DNA from: Nymphaea colorata
Taxonomy: Eukaryota; Streptophyta; Magnoliopsida; Nymphaeales; Nymphaeaceae
Assembly: GCF_008831285.2 (NCBI RefSeq)
Contig: NC_045138.2
Location: 23,161,934 to 23,225,933, forward strand
Reading direction: 5' to 3'
Length of the DNA stretch: 64,000 bases
Positions 1 through 12,313 of the stretch are shown one piece after another (the stretch's first letter is position 1; the number at the start of each line of letters is the position of its first letter). The notes beneath the pieces were generated by a model. The model did no database searches. It worked only from the letters and a program-made list of their open reading frames with translations, and was not told where the DNA came from. Both the position numbers and the translations under genes were made by a program.

Positions 1-540
1 TTCAGAGTTAAGAATCTGACTCCTTATATTTTCGAATTCATCGTTCAGTCCGGCTAAGAAAAGGAATATTCTCTTCTCCCACTCCTTGGTCATATAATGC
101 ATTTGGTCTTGAGGACAACTCCAGATATCATCAGAATGGTAGTTAAGATCCTCCCACTTAGATTTTAATGTGGCGTAGAAATCAGCGATCGAGAGATCCT
201 CTTGTCGAAGAGCATACAAGTCCTTCATTAGTTGATACACATGAACTTTTCTCTTCTTTTGACCATACATTTGTTCCAAAATAATCCACATATCTCTGGC
301 AGTCTTCTTACGAAAAATGAGAGGTTGAATGTCCGAGGATACTGAACTAACAATCCACGTTTTTACTTGGTTGTCCTCAAGAAACCAAGTATCTCAAGTC
401 ATACTATTTGCAGCAGGTTCAACCTTACTCCCATTCACATAGGCAATACGGCCTCGACCAGCTATACCCATAGTGATGGCAGCAGACCACTTATGGTAAG
501 ACGGATGATAGTAACCTGAACCTAAACATTCTCAGTTCTA
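1..540 (-). mobile_element. Ty1/copia retrotransposon gag relic (UBN2-like), truncated by window edge
   Basis: Read on the minus strand, this stretch encodes a Copia-type gag core. It includes KTWIVSSVSSDIQPLI, TARDMWIILEQMYGQ and, at the very end, FLAGLNDEFENIRSQIL, a hallmark of plant Copia gag. Gag forms the virus-like particle that packages element RNA in the cytoplasm. The frame carries an in-frame TGA at 394-396, and the N-terminal part near 500-540 is shifted, so this copy is dead. Protease and polymerase domains would lie off the left edge of the window. Family assignment is secure from the motifs; the exact Copia lineage is not determined. Confidence 0.85.
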
Positions 541-904
541 TAAGCCCTGATTTCAGTCTGACCAGTGCTGACGGTCAAAGAGGAAGATGCTACCATGATC
601 ACGAACCATGCTACAGCAACAAAAAAATGGCACCAACGTCAACAGAGAGCACTGACAGCATTCCTGTCAAGCTCCCTACAGCACATTGATGTCTTCCCAT
701 CTTAGTCTGATGTGGCCATGTTTACTCCAAGTTCCCAAATTGGCAAATCTAGAAAAGCATAGAGTAACCGGTTCTTGACCCGGCCCGCACGCGGTCCTTT
801 GTTTTTTAAACTTGTCCCTCGGTCTATTTTTTCTCTCTCTCTCTGATCTTGAAAAGGGCAAGAACACGGATCTTGAAAAGGGCAAGAACGCGGTCTGTTT
901 TCCT
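541..904. other. No gene recognised; possible leader of the Copia relic
   Basis: This lies upstream of the gag relic in the element's own orientation and may be its untranslated leader. I see no convincing primer-binding site or LTR end here. A short CT tract sits at 833-845. A near-repeat, gatcttgaaaagggcaagaa, occurs twice between 845 and 890. Confidence 0.4.
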
Positions 905-1345
905 GCTGCGTGATCGCAACAGCAATGGAGATCATGCTGCATGGAGATCAGGGTTTCGCTGAATCTGCAATGGAGGTGGAGGTTCTGGTGCCAGCAATGA
1001 AGGTGAGGGTCGAGTCGCAAATCAAGGTGAGGGTCGAGTCGCAAATTAAGGTGAGGGTCGACTCACAAATCAAGGTTCTCTAGCAATGATGTTTTCCCTC
1101 GCTTTTTAAAATTGTCCCTTCTCTCTTAGGATTGTCGATCTTTTTTCATCTAAGCTTGCTTTTCTTGCTGCGCGAACGCAACAGCAATGGAGATCAGAGT
1201 TTCGCTGAATCTGCAATAGAGGAGGTTTTGGTGCCATCCCATCCAATCGAATCTGCAATTAAGGTGAAGGTCAAGGTTCTCTAGCAATGAAGGTGAGGGT
1301 CTGAGTCGCAAATCAAGGTTCACTGGAGAGATCTAGCAATGGTCC
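905..1345. repeat. Imperfect duplication containing a 24-bp tandem array
   Basis: A block from about 905 is echoed from about 1170: both contain gcaacagcaatggagatca, then tttcgctgaatctgcaat and ggttctggtgcc or a close variant. Inside the first copy, a 24-bp unit beginning aaggtgagggtcgagtcgca starts at 1000, 1024 and 1048. The unit length is a multiple of three, so it leaves open frames on both strands. I see no gene context and treat those frames as a by-product of the repeat. Confidence 0.7.
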
Positions 1346-4300
1346 ACCGGAAAATCAGAATCATCTTTTGGTTCGCCAGGGACGAGTTCAACCTCTCCAA
1401 GGCCAAATCAGGTACAGTTCCGCAAAGAGAGTGAATGCTTAAATCTGTGATGTCACTGGCTCTGAGAGGTATCGTTCTCTTTCATTTTCCACTTAGGCCT
1501 CATTTTCTCCTTTCTTCTAGAATTTCTTCCAGAACCCTAATGTGGTTTTTCTTCTTGTTTTCTTGTCATGTTTGGGAATGCCTATTGTTTTTCTTCTTGC
1601 ACATCCACGAAAGATCGTTGCATTCAATTCCTCTGAGTTCAGCCTAAATGCCATTCATCTCTTGGCAGATACCTTTTTTGTTTTTCTTGCTTTTTTTCTT
1701 TTTTTTTTCTTTTGCATTCAGGTTTTTGCCCTTTTCTTTTTTTTTCTTTCTTGCTTTTGATTTTTTTTTTAGGCCAACCTTCACCTTTGAGGGAATACCT
1801 CACCACCCCAAACGGCAAAGACTACTACGGAGCTCTACCACTTCGGTGGTGATGTGAATCTCACCATTGTTCATTAAGATCCATGGTGCTCCTAGATCTA
1901 CAGCGAAAGAAACACACTCTTGTTGATAGACTGAGCTTTGCTTTGAATCTTTTTAATTTTAACTCTCGCTCAACAAACAGATGCTGGTTCAACAGTTTTA
2001 TTCTTGATGCTTGTATGGCTATTTTCTCTCCTTTCTAGATTGCTTGGTTATTCATATTTCAGATGCATCGGATGCCCAGAACATGACAAGGCTTTCTTCA
2101 CAGGCAGATTTTTCTGACAAAAAATCATATCTAAAATGGCAGAAAAGGCAGGTTTGTGGTCTGTAGATTCTTCATGTTGTAGTTGTGAGATCTTCTTTTC
2201 CAATCTAGGAGTGAACTTTTGCTTTTTCTGTTTTTCTTTAGTAGTTAAATATACTAGAAGAAGGACTTCTACACCATCCTACAATGCCATATGTTGAGTC
2301 AGACAGTCCTTTTGGCAAAGACTGAAGAATCTGAGGTATTGCCCCTGCACTTGCTGAAAGGCCTGCAGGTGGTGATCTTATAGGTGATGCCTATCACTAG
2401 GCAGATGGTTACCATCTTAATGTTAAATTATATGAGAAGCTGCTATATAATGTTTTTGTCATATTGGACAAGTGAAATTGTTGGCAACGGTTAGCTAGGG
2501 GATGCATTAATTTGTTTGTCAAGCGAAATGAATTGTGGGGAGAAACCGAAAGCCGGCAAAAAAAAATGTAGAATTTATTTTTGCAAGGATGGATTGTTAA
2601 GAATGGTGCGGAGCACCAACGGTCACGTTTTTGGCCCCCTTTGAATGATAGAGGGAACAAACGAAGTTTTGCACATAAATCAGGTTTTTGGAGAAATTAG
2701 ATTTGCAAATAACTTGAACTTAACTCTTTCTTTTTGGATTTCAAAATTTCGGTTTGCAAAGAAAAAATAAAGGTAGACCCTGGTCAATTCAGTTTCCATT
2801 TTATATATTGGCAATCCTCTGTAAAAGAAAGGTAGATCCTTTTCCTGCGTTTTGGCGAAGGTTGTGCAAATTGGTATAGGCATGATATCATTCTGATCGA
2901 CTGGTGGCCAGAAAATGGTGGAGCTTCTCCCCCACCGTGAAGTGACCGTGAAGTGAATTAGATGGAAAGGGTGAAAACATTGCCCTCTCTCCCTGAAGTT
3001 TCAGAAACCTGATCTTCTTATCATATCAGCTAAGAGAACGGAAAAGTATGATTTTATATAAAAAAAATTGGTTTGACTCTTGAAACCAAAATTTCAACCT
3101 GATTCCAGATGCGTTAGGCCTTTTCAAACCTCACGTAATCACTTAAAGGTAATAACGTAATCAAAGTTCATTTAGCCTAAGATGAAAATATTTTGCCTAC
3201 CCAAACCTGGACCTAATTGTAATTCAATTCCCACACGGGACTTTGTGCAAAGCCTAGTTTACCTTAATGACAGTGATAATATCAAAATGTGACCAGACCA
3301 AGTCAAACTCAATGTAAAATTAAAATGGGTTTACTCGGTTTTCACCATACTCTCTTTCATATATGATTATATTTCAGTACAATGAGTTAAATTTATGTAC
3401 CATAAGGCCTCGATTTGAAGCTTTTGAGTATTTTCAAACCTAAATAATCAATTACTTGGACATTAGGGATATGATATGATTTATGTTATCAATATTGCTC
3501 CTTATCCAAGCATATCGGCTGATAATTAAGCATTGTATTAGCCCCTATTGATATGATAAAAGACAATGCTGGTTCTTTTTTATTATTTATCTTTTTGTTT
3601 GTCAATGAATTTGAAATATTTTGGAGTTTTTTTCAACTTATGAAGCAAAAAAAAAAAAGGTGATAGGCTTTAATCTTATTTAACAATACATTTCGGCCTT
3701 AAGCTGATACAATTTTTCACGACACTAATTGCTATGATGGTCCGGTGGCAAGATTTTCTATGGAAAGGGGGCTCCCAACAAGGAAGGTGCCTTGGAAATT
3801 TTCTTTGGTGACTTGGAAAAGGTTTTGTATGGCCTTATTAATATTGTTGCTACTTTATGAACTTTATAATCGATGTGCAGTTATCTTGGAAGATCTCATG
3901 TGGTTCTTTTATGGTAGCATGAAGATGTCGTTGAGTTGAAGTTGGGTTCTTGTGCGTGTCTTACAGAGTGTTAAAACGGTTTCTTTGAGAGCTATCATTG
4001 GTTAAAGGTTATCAGAACTCCTATATTCATCTACTACTAAGGCTTGTTGACATGATGCCGAACTGCTGGAACTTTTGGAAAATCCGGTGTTGATCAGTGG
4101 GTGTTACAAAAAGTGGTGCACCTTAAGTATTTAAATTCTTTACTATTTCAACGAGAGAGGGCAGTTCAAATACCTAAGGAAGTCGGTCAATACTAGTTAT
4201 ATATTTTATTCTTTTACATGTTTCGGTGGCTGAAATGACAAAAATGCCTTCAAAAACATAGAAAGGAACTCCGTCTAAAGAAAAAATTGAAAGGAGAGTT

Positions 4301-4530
4301 CTCTTTTCATTACCATCAGGAACAAACGTAGCCGAACTCTATAGATCTTATTGCACATTCTCTGATGTGGATCTGGCATGGCATATTTTAACTGATGTAG
4401 CAAAAGGTCTTTTATAAAATCTATTCATCATAAGATAGACCTTAGATCCAGATTTATGATTATATAGAAAAAAGGCTGGTTGGATCTGAAATAGAAGGGG
4501 GTGGTGGGTCTGATCTGGTTTTCAAATTCT
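1346..4530. other. AT-rich non-coding stretch with long T tracts
   Basis: No gene is supported. A T-dominated tract runs from about 1670 to 1775. A short coding-like piece at 1787-1870 reads LREYLTTPNGKDYYGAL and, one frame over, HFGGDVNLTIVH, as if a frameshifted exon relic. I cannot name its family. The remainder to 4530 is AT-rich with no recognisable domain, RNA gene or element end. Confidence 0.5.
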
Positions 4531-4533
4531 GAT

Positions 4534-4617
4534 GATCTCGGAACGCCTACTAAGACATAATGATCTCGGAACGCCTACTAAGACATAATGATCTCGAAAC
4601 ACCTACTAAGACATAGG
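4534..4617. repeat. 28-bp tandem repeat, three copies
   Basis: The unit beginning gatctcggaacgcctactaa starts at 4534, 4562 and 4590. The first two copies are identical and the third differs at two to four bases. It is a local minisatellite with no coding role visible. Confidence 0.9.
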
Positions 4618-5900
4618 GCATAGTGCATTTGCACAAAGGATAGGATGACGATGCCTATGTCATACTACCTGTTAGTTAGGTTGAGCCGGACAGTCATGCT
4701 GTTCTCAGCTTGTGTTGGTTGCCAAGGAGTCAAGCAACTTGGCGGGTTCAAGCCCTTAATTCATGTGCATGCTGGGTGGAGGGAAATGGTTTGGGGAAGG
4801 GGGGGCGCTGGCAGGGGCCATGCCCCACTTCACATTTGAGGAACAAAAAAAAAAAATTAAAATCTCATGTACAAATTTTGAAATGTTATTCAACCCTCTC
4901 AACAAAAGATTTTAGGTGGGTTGAACACTTTACCTTTCATTACCCAACTTTTGCCATTGCTTTTGGGGATTTCTTTACAATATGACTTGTTTTTTTTTTC
5001 ACATTTATTTGGGATATTTTGGTACCACAAAGAGGAGGATGTGAAGTCCTCTGACCGTCTTAGTTCCATCTAACTATGGCCGTTGCATCGGGCAGATGTG
5101 ATTAAATACAGCCTCGGGCAGATGTGATTAAATACAGCCATAAAAAAACCACTAAACTTCAAATCCCCTCTAAGAGTATCAACTTTAAGAAATAGGTAGA
5201 TTTACACCTTTTTAACTCATTTTCCTGAAACCATTTTTGAAAATTTGTTGTTTTTTAAACGGATCGACCTTTGCTTACAACTTCAAGTAAACAGTAGAGT
5301 TTAAAATAAGTTTTTATTATAACGGGACCTTTTACGGTATATAGATATATCCATAGGAAGATGTAACATACAACAATGTTAAGAGAACATTAGCCACCTT
5401 TCTAACCTGTAAGATGCCCAGAATTTTGCTTCCGCGGAGCTCGATTACCAGAATTTGAGGCGTTGGAGCCATAATTCCGTTGGCATTCAAACATGATCTG
5501 TACTCACTGGGTTGCTGCCAGTTCCAACAGAGAGTTTTTCATCTTTGGAAGGGAGGGGCAGATTATGAAATGAACACATTCCCATCAAGTAGTGAAACCA
5601 TCTATCAGCTTCTTGTGCTCTACATGATCCCTATCTACAAAGCAGAAAAACTACAAGAAGTAAACAAAAAAGGACCACCGGAAGTGGATGGATGAAAAAT
5701 TAACATGGAAAAACAAGATTATCTAAAATATCAGATAAACAGATAAAACATTTAAAATGATCATGAGCGAGAAGTCAAAAACCTGCACAGTAGAATTTGG
5801 ATCTGCCATTGCTCAATACTCTTACAAGCATATGGACTTTCACCAACTTCAAAAAGTTTAAGCTTTTTACTATTTTTGGACATGCCTGACAAATTTGGAT
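4618..5900. other. Non-coding stretch with a 26-bp direct duplication
   Basis: No gene is supported. A 26-bp unit beginning tcgggcagatgtgattaaat is directly duplicated at 5088-5113 and 5114-5139. The stretch ends next to the 3' end of the JmjC pseudogene. Downstream exons of that gene might be expected around 5400-5800 but I could not recognise any. Confidence 0.5.
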
Positions 5901-5908
5901 GCTCAATA

Positions 5909-8241
5909 CTATAGGTTCAATTCAAGGCTTCTGAAGTCATCCTTCTGGATGGCAACGGACCCAGTACGAGACACGTCCTTGTGATGATAATCAGGAGTCA
6001 CATCCAAGCAGACAGAATCGAAGTTGGATGCATTCACAAAATTCTGGGTAACAGCAACTGAGTTCTCCAGATTAAGGACACAATGCCACCAACCACTAGG
6101 TACAAATATTGTTTCACCTGGAAGTTGCGTGCATTCCAAAGGCTTCTCCTGCTCTGTAAGAAGTGGATAAAATTCCAGCCACCACTAGGAACACAAATAG
6201 GAAAAGAAGAACAAAATTAGGTTAATGCTACATGCAATCTTCTACTCAGGTGGCCAATCTTTATAGTGCAAAATCAAATGACAAAAGGACAGTAAAAAAT
6301 GATGAATCGCAGCAACGAGAAAAAATGATAAGTGTTCCAGTGAAACAATACTGAGAAATACCTGCAATGATGTTGAGTTTCAGTGTTCACATCACCATCT
6401 TCTTCATTGGCATGTACTATGACAGCGGATGGAACCCTGACCAGGGAACCGAGCCCGGGAGTGGGTTGCGTCGTTACACTAAAGCCCATCTGTTGAAAAA
6501 CCAACAAAAATGTTAGATTATTAGTGAAAAGGGGGAAAGAAAAGAAAGTCTCAAAGAGAGAGAGAGCGCTCCACTTTTTTTTTCATTTTAAGCGCTCCAC
6601 TTTTTTTTTTCATTTTAAAATGGATATGTTAAGAAGAGGCCACCCAGCTTCCCCAATCTGAAAACTCATACTACTATTTTAGAATACCGTTTGACAGAAG
6701 GTGGTGGATTATCAAATCATGGAATAAGTGAAATATTTATCTGCTGCAATCAATAGTGGTAGAAGGGCTCTATTGCACACAATCAAACGTACCAACAAAT
6801 TTAGAACAAATACCAAGATAGACCATACCTTTTGCGTCCACCTATAATTGTATTCTAGGCACATGTAAGGGCAGGGTCTACATGCCATGAAGCACCTGAT
6901 CTTTCAGGTCCTATCGCCAGCCATCAGAATCGAGGACGCTTGTCTTTTTCTAGGATTTCAAAAAACACTTCTTGGAATGGATGAGGCACGCTATAATCTT
7001 TCAACGAACTTGGTGCAACTTCTCTAAACTGCAGTAGGCTGAAAATAAATGATGAGTATTATAAAAGGTTCAGGACAAGAGCATAACATTTAAATGCACC
7101 TGATTTGACAGAATCACATTATCATCAAACACGTAAAAGTGGATTCTCATCATGTGGAGCTTTCATGTAGGTAGCATAATCCTTGAATTTATTTCTTATT
7201 TTCTTTGTGCTCCCTTGAGAAATTCTGAAAGAAGCATCGCCATAGTCCTGTCCCAGTTGCTCAACTGTCCTTTTATTTATTGCAGCCAAACTTTGTGATA
7301 AACTAGTCAAGAGTACCTGGAGAGAATAACCGGTTTTGAGAATGAGCAACTTACAGTTTCAGAAGACTATGTAACTTCCCAGCAAAATTTCATTTCTCTT
7401 CTATTGCAGTAGCTAAGTTCTTCAATAAGTACAATAGTGCTTCACTGAATGCAATATCATCAAAGAATTCTGCAGAATATTAAACAATGGATGAGATGAA
7501 AAACAAAAGGAATTTCATACTCCAAACAGGTAGTCAAGGTCAATCAGAGGCAGCTCATATAAAGTGCAACCAGTACACATCTATAGATGGTATACTGCCA
7601 CAAAATGTTGGGACAAATATAGGCCATTAACAAAATTTGTCTGACATGATGAGGATGCAATTAAATTAAATGAACTAAAGGTCAAACAAACATGCTGGTA
7701 ACTGACCAAACCTAGTTTAGAAGATAGTGTGCCTAAACCCAATTGAACAAAAGGGAGAAAGCTTGGACTCAATCCCATCAATGTCTTGCCTTTCATGGAG
7801 GTCGTCTTGATTTTTCATTATCAGCTTTCCGAGGATGGCCTAAAATTCATATTGTCACTGGAGAATGGAGGTTATGTATGTTATGCATGCTTGTTTGCCA
7901 CATGAAAAGCATGCTGATGCTTAAGGAGGAAGTGAACTATCAAAGTAAGCTCAACAAGCACGAAGACCAGATAGTTCCAGAGGTCAATGTTCAGTTTCAC
8001 GTGCTAAAGAATAATGAACAATGAAATATATAGCTTATCTAAAGGGAATACTAGGCCGACATTGTGGTTAAAACCGAATGATCATGACTTGTCCTTACCG
8101 GTTTTTTTCTATCATATTCAACCCAAAATACTTCAATGGTGAGGTTTGTCTTCCGCTCCACCTTCCCTAAGTCGATTGAGAAACCATCTAATGCAGTGAA
8201 ACACCTATACCATCTTTTGTACAAAAACATGGAACTGAATC
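5909..8241 (-). pseudogene. Pseudogene of an F-box/JmjC-domain protein (At1g78280-like), five exon remnants
   Basis: Five minus-strand exons are recognisable: 8099-8241, 7100-7316, 6829-7028, 6362-6489 and 5909-6184. Each shows GT-AG edges. They encode in order LYKRWYRCFTALDGFS, the segment with FRISQGS and KFKDYATYMK, GASWHVDP, HANEEDGDV, and PGETIFVPSGWWHCVLNLE followed by AVTQNFVN. These match the JmjC part of plant F-box/JmjC proteins; HVD and the later WWH would supply Fe(II)-binding residues of a 2-oxoglutarate oxygenase. The frame is broken by one extra A (plus strand) in 7135-7138, TGA at 6924-6926, TAG at 6855-6857, about 28 extra bases near 6445-6475, and a missing base near 6370. 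The N-terminal F-box and C-terminal part were not found. Because introns are kept, it came from DNA-level duplication, not retroposition. The gene name is from memory of the family. Confidence 0.82.
6550..6620. repeat. Short direct duplication inside a pseudogene intron
   Basis: The string gcgctccacttttttttt, followed by cattttaa, occurs twice in direct succession within the intron between exon remnants 6829-7028 and 6362-6489. A short GA run precedes it. This is simple slippage-type structure. Confidence 0.75.
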
Positions 8242-8259
8242 CTGCGGAATCATCCAATA

Positions 8260-9230
8260 AAACATTTTAAGAAGTTATTGAAGGTAATAAATAAGATATA
8301 TAAGGGTGTTTAGGAACTGCACCGAGATGGTATACGTATGAATTTGAGAGATTTAGAAACTCGGAATAAAATATCCGCTAGATTTACCATCAAAGCACAT
8401 TGGTAAAGGACCCATGCATCCATGCTGTGGGTGCGGCATCTTATTAGTCTTTTATATCCACTCTTTTTTGGCTAAACTATCAAGTTGAGCAAGCTCGTTC
8501 ATTCAGAAAAAAAAAATCGATCCTAAAAGACAATATTGGAGGGCGTAGAAGGATCATATCAGTGATTATGTTTATCATGCTTCATTTTTAGTAGCTGAAG
8601 ATCGATAAAAGGGGCGAGAGATTGTTAATTAAATGACTGGTGATCGAGAGACCCTTAAGTTGTAAAGTGTTCGCATTCTTACACTAATGCACTCTTTCAA
8701 ACTTTCTCTAACTCAGGGCCCAATGATGGATTTATCACGATTTATTTCATATAGAGTGTCCTTTGAGTCATATTCAATGAAAATATGGTTTCTATGTTCA
8801 CGAATTTATAATCTTCTTTTGTTTACATATATTGAAATTGTTGTGTATAATTTGGATTCTTGTGATTCGAAGCATTAATCCTAGAAGCCAATGTCAAACC
8901 TACCTTACGGTTTAACTAATCCATTGAAGTAACAACAATAGTTTGATTTTAAATTTGGAAGTGGCCAATCAGGTCTACCATTAGTGCAATTTGAGCACCA
9001 TTACAAAACACAACATGAGGAACAACTAAAGAGTAACACTAGCAGGTGATTTAGGTTCGAACTTCGATGGTCTCTTGTATAAAATGATTGACTCGAAAGA
9101 TAATGGTAACGTAAACAGTTCCTAAGTTTAAAATATGGGAATAGATGATGAAGGGAACCCTCTTTCTACAAATTGGCATAGGCAAAAACATCTCATCTCA
9201 CTTTCTTTTAGGATGGGGAGATCTACCACC
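8260..9230. other. No gene recognised
   Basis: This lies upstream of the JmjC pseudogene on its strand and should hold its 5' exons if the copy were complete. I recognise no F-box or other domain. A tRNA B-box-like string, aggttcgaactt, sits near 9053, but no matching A box or cloverleaf is evident. Confidence 0.45.
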
Positions 9231-9665
9231 CATGAGAGAACCTATGCTTCCACTCAACCTCTTGTTTCTCTGTCATATATGGTTTCATTTTGATGTTTAG
9301 AGGGATAACCTTGTTGCACTTCAACTTGCACATTAGTTACTTCTCTTTTGCAGTACAATATGATGATACTCTCTTAACACTCAAAATGGAGACTGCCCAT
9401 ATAGCAATGTCTCCCTAAACTGTTGTGCCAACTCCCTAAAAAACACTTTTCATGAGAGAACCTATGCTTTCACTCAACCTCTTGTTTCTCTGTGATATAT
9501 GATTTCATTTTGATGTTTAGAGGCATCACCCTTGTTGTGCTTCAACTTGCACATCAGTGACTTTTCTTTTGGAGTACAACATCTCTTTTGCAGTAAACAT
9601 GTTGACACTTTAACACTCAAAATGGAGACTGGTGTGCCAACTCCCTCAAAAACACATCTCATCTC
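9231..9665. repeat. Diverged tandem duplication of about 200 bp
   Basis: Two copies start with catgagagaacctatgctt at about 9231 and 9451. Both continue through cactcaacctcttgtttctc, tttcattttgatgtttagag, cttcaacttgcacat and aacactcaaaatggagact. The copies differ by substitutions and small indels, so the duplication is not recent. No coding potential is apparent in either copy. Confidence 0.85.
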
Positions 9666-12058
9666 CATGAATGCTAATAAAAGTGCAGAAACATAGAACG
9701 AACTCTAATTAGGAAACCACGCATTTGGAGGAAGTCTCGTATGCTTTCCTTTTGTCTAAAATAAACTCCAAAAGTTTACATGATTATGAGTATGTGCACG
9801 CGACGAGACAGGAAGCGCACAGTATATCCAGCAGAAGAGTGTGTGTGGCTGGATGACAGTATAAGTACACACATCCCCAAAACGATAATCGGTCCCGAGG
9901 GCAGAGAGACAGAGGATGCGCCTTCACCCTGTATTTACTTTCTGAAAAGGCTCTCATTTATAGGAGAAGGAAGGAAAGCAGGGGCATGCGACTCCACCAA
10001 GATGGACCACAGGACCTGCACATCTTCGCAAGAGCAAGACTTCACATCCTCATATAGAATGTAGATCCCCCTGCCTGCAAAATTCACTCAAAATCATCCA
10101 AGGAGCACCCATCAAAATCCACTGCGAATCCATATATGTTTTGAGAAAATTGGAAATGGGAGATTTCTGAATGCCCCATCGGGTAAGAAAACTAAGGGTC
10201 ATCGTCTTCCTCAAATGGTAGATGTATTTAGGCTGCCATTACAAGAAAAAAGGGGCTTCCTGGAAATCTCTTGCAGAGGTCAGCAATGGGCAGGAAAGAC
10301 GATTCCCATAAGAGAAGAAAATAGAGAGCAGAAGTCAGATTGTACAGATCAAATGGGGATGAAAACCTTATGCCCTTTCAGTTATTTACGAATAAGATGA
10401 ACAAATCAACAAAATTAACAAATAGATAAAACCACTGGAAGAGGGGAAAAGAAAAATTCTGAACTGCCACAGCAGATAGGAGATTAACAGGAACAAATAT
10501 ACTGCAATTCTGCTTTCAGGAAAAACAGGGGAAAAGAGTGCTGTGCCGCTGAGATTCATGGGGGAAAAGGGGTCGGTGACCATGTTTAAGAACAAGGAGC
10601 AAAACACAATTTCAGGAATGAAGAAATGGGGAAGGAGAAGCAAAGTAAGGAAGACTTACTCTTCCTCTTGGCAGAGTGGAGGCGCCATGACCAGACCTTC
10701 TTCAATGGGGAGAGGAGGGAATGGAGCCACCCCATTTGCAGGTAGGGAGGGTGTGGCTCATGGTCCGTTCCCTGTGGAAGGAAATAGGGAGTGCATTAAA
10801 GTTGCTTCCACAGGAGGCGAAATCTGAGAGAGATGGCAGCCGCATTTCAGCATATTTTTCACTGACTTGAAGGCTAATCATGGACACATAACCCTGTCCG
10901 GTGCCATGTCACTTTCAACGGGGCCCCTTCTTTCTCTCTCTTTCTGGATATTCTATACAGGAGAACGGCTTTTTCAAGTCCGCCATGATACGTGTGATGT
11001 CGATGAAAGAATAAATAGTAAAGATTGATAGGCGGTCGAAGATTTTTCAGAATATTTTTATGACAGAAAACATTTTTTTTTATTTTTATAACACATGGTG
11101 TACGGGTTTTCCAAAATTTCAGTTAAATTTAAAATTTCAGTTTCCGTACAACATTAAATATAAATATTTCATGCCCACAAAGCTCCTCCATGTTAAAGTT
11201 AGTCCACTTGTAGAGGGAAAATGCGTAGAACTGGATTCAACAACATATCATTTTTGTAGAACGGTGCCATATTGATATCGATATATTTGAAACTATTGTC
11301 CTTAGATACTCCCTATAGAAGTATTTAGGGGTGTTTATTGGCCCTTAATTTTGATTGTGTTTGATAGTGTAGAATTTTGGTTTCAGAATTGAAAATGGCA
11401 TGTTTAAATCCCTTTCTGGGATAGGGAAAAACATGTACCTAGCAGACCTCATACGTTTGATCTGATACAAATGGTGAGAGCCATTGATTCTAGAAAAATT
11501 CAGTGGTGAAGATTGAGTTGAAAAAAATAAGTTCAGTTGTATTTTTAAGAGACTAAAAATACCTCTCGGTGAGAAACACAATTGAGTTTCATCCTCCTCT
11601 GAAGAGTATTTCAATATATTGAAATACAATTAGGTTTTTGTTTTTTTATTTGAATTTCAGATATATAGAAAATTGAATATTCGGAACCCTCTAGCTAACT
11701 AATACTTTAGATTTGAGGCTCAATGACAGGAGGTCCCCAGTGATCTTAGATTACCCTGGATCTTAGGTTTGAGGTAAACAAACACACCCCTAAAATAAGG
11801 AGAAAGTAAAAATACTAGTTATATCTATTTGACAGTCCTGACACATCTAAATTGGAAAAACCAGGGTGACACTAAATTGCTCTACAGTTATAAAAAAATA
11901 AAAAAGTTTCCACAAAAATATCCTATGGCCATGTTTCATATCCTGGGTATCTAAGATTTGAGGCTGTTTTAAAAGTTTGTCAGCTAAGATTTATCTCTAT
12001 GTCATGGATCTTAAATCTATGCTAAGTACAAAAAAACATGAATTTAAGATTGAAAAGG
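9666..12058. other. No gene recognised
   Basis: Base composition between about 9780 and 10850 is less AT-rich than its surroundings and has open frames of 60-95 codons on both strands. None shows a domain, and no consistent exon chain could be built. The rest is AT-rich. A segment after 10920 carries a pyrimidine run (tctctctctttct). It may include untranslated or promoter DNA of a gene I cannot see. Confidence 0.4.
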
Positions 12059-12199
12059 ACAGGAGCAGAGCCAAGAGTTTTTCATGATGAGAGCTGAATT
12101 ATAGTTTCAAAATTTTGATAGGGGCCAAAATATAATTTTTCAACATTTATATTTAGGATAAATAAACTTTTTTAAAATTTACATATAGGAGGAGCGCGG
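12059..12199. mobile_element. hAT-like MITE, family A, truncated copy
   Basis: It begins ggagcagagccaag and continues gagctgaattatagttt, ggggccaaaatata, ttaaaatttacatata. This is the same order of blocks as the complete copy at 15055-15246. The GC-rich right end is missing. The element is non-autonomous and encodes nothing. Confidence 0.65.
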
Positions 12200-12313
12200 T
12201 CAACCTTGAATCCACATATATGTATATGTGATCTTTAGTAATCATAGATCTCAAATTCAACCTTGAATCCACAAATATGTATATGTGATCTTTAGTGATC
12301 ATAGATCTCAAAT
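12200..12313. repeat. 57-bp tandem duplication
   Basis: The unit beginning tcaaccttgaatccaca starts at 12200 and again at 12257. Both copies contain tatgtatatgtgatcttta and catagatctcaaattc, with only a few differences. It abuts the truncated MITE copy on the left. Confidence 0.85.

Noticed and set aside
676-1044. A 122-codon minus-strand frame with DPHLDLRLDPHL-type repeats
   Set aside because: It is produced by the 24-bp tandem repeat, whose length is a multiple of three. There is no gene context.
9780-10827. Chain of 60-95 codon frames in a less AT-rich stretch
   Set aside because: No domain and no consistent splice chain; could be untranslated or intergenic DNA.
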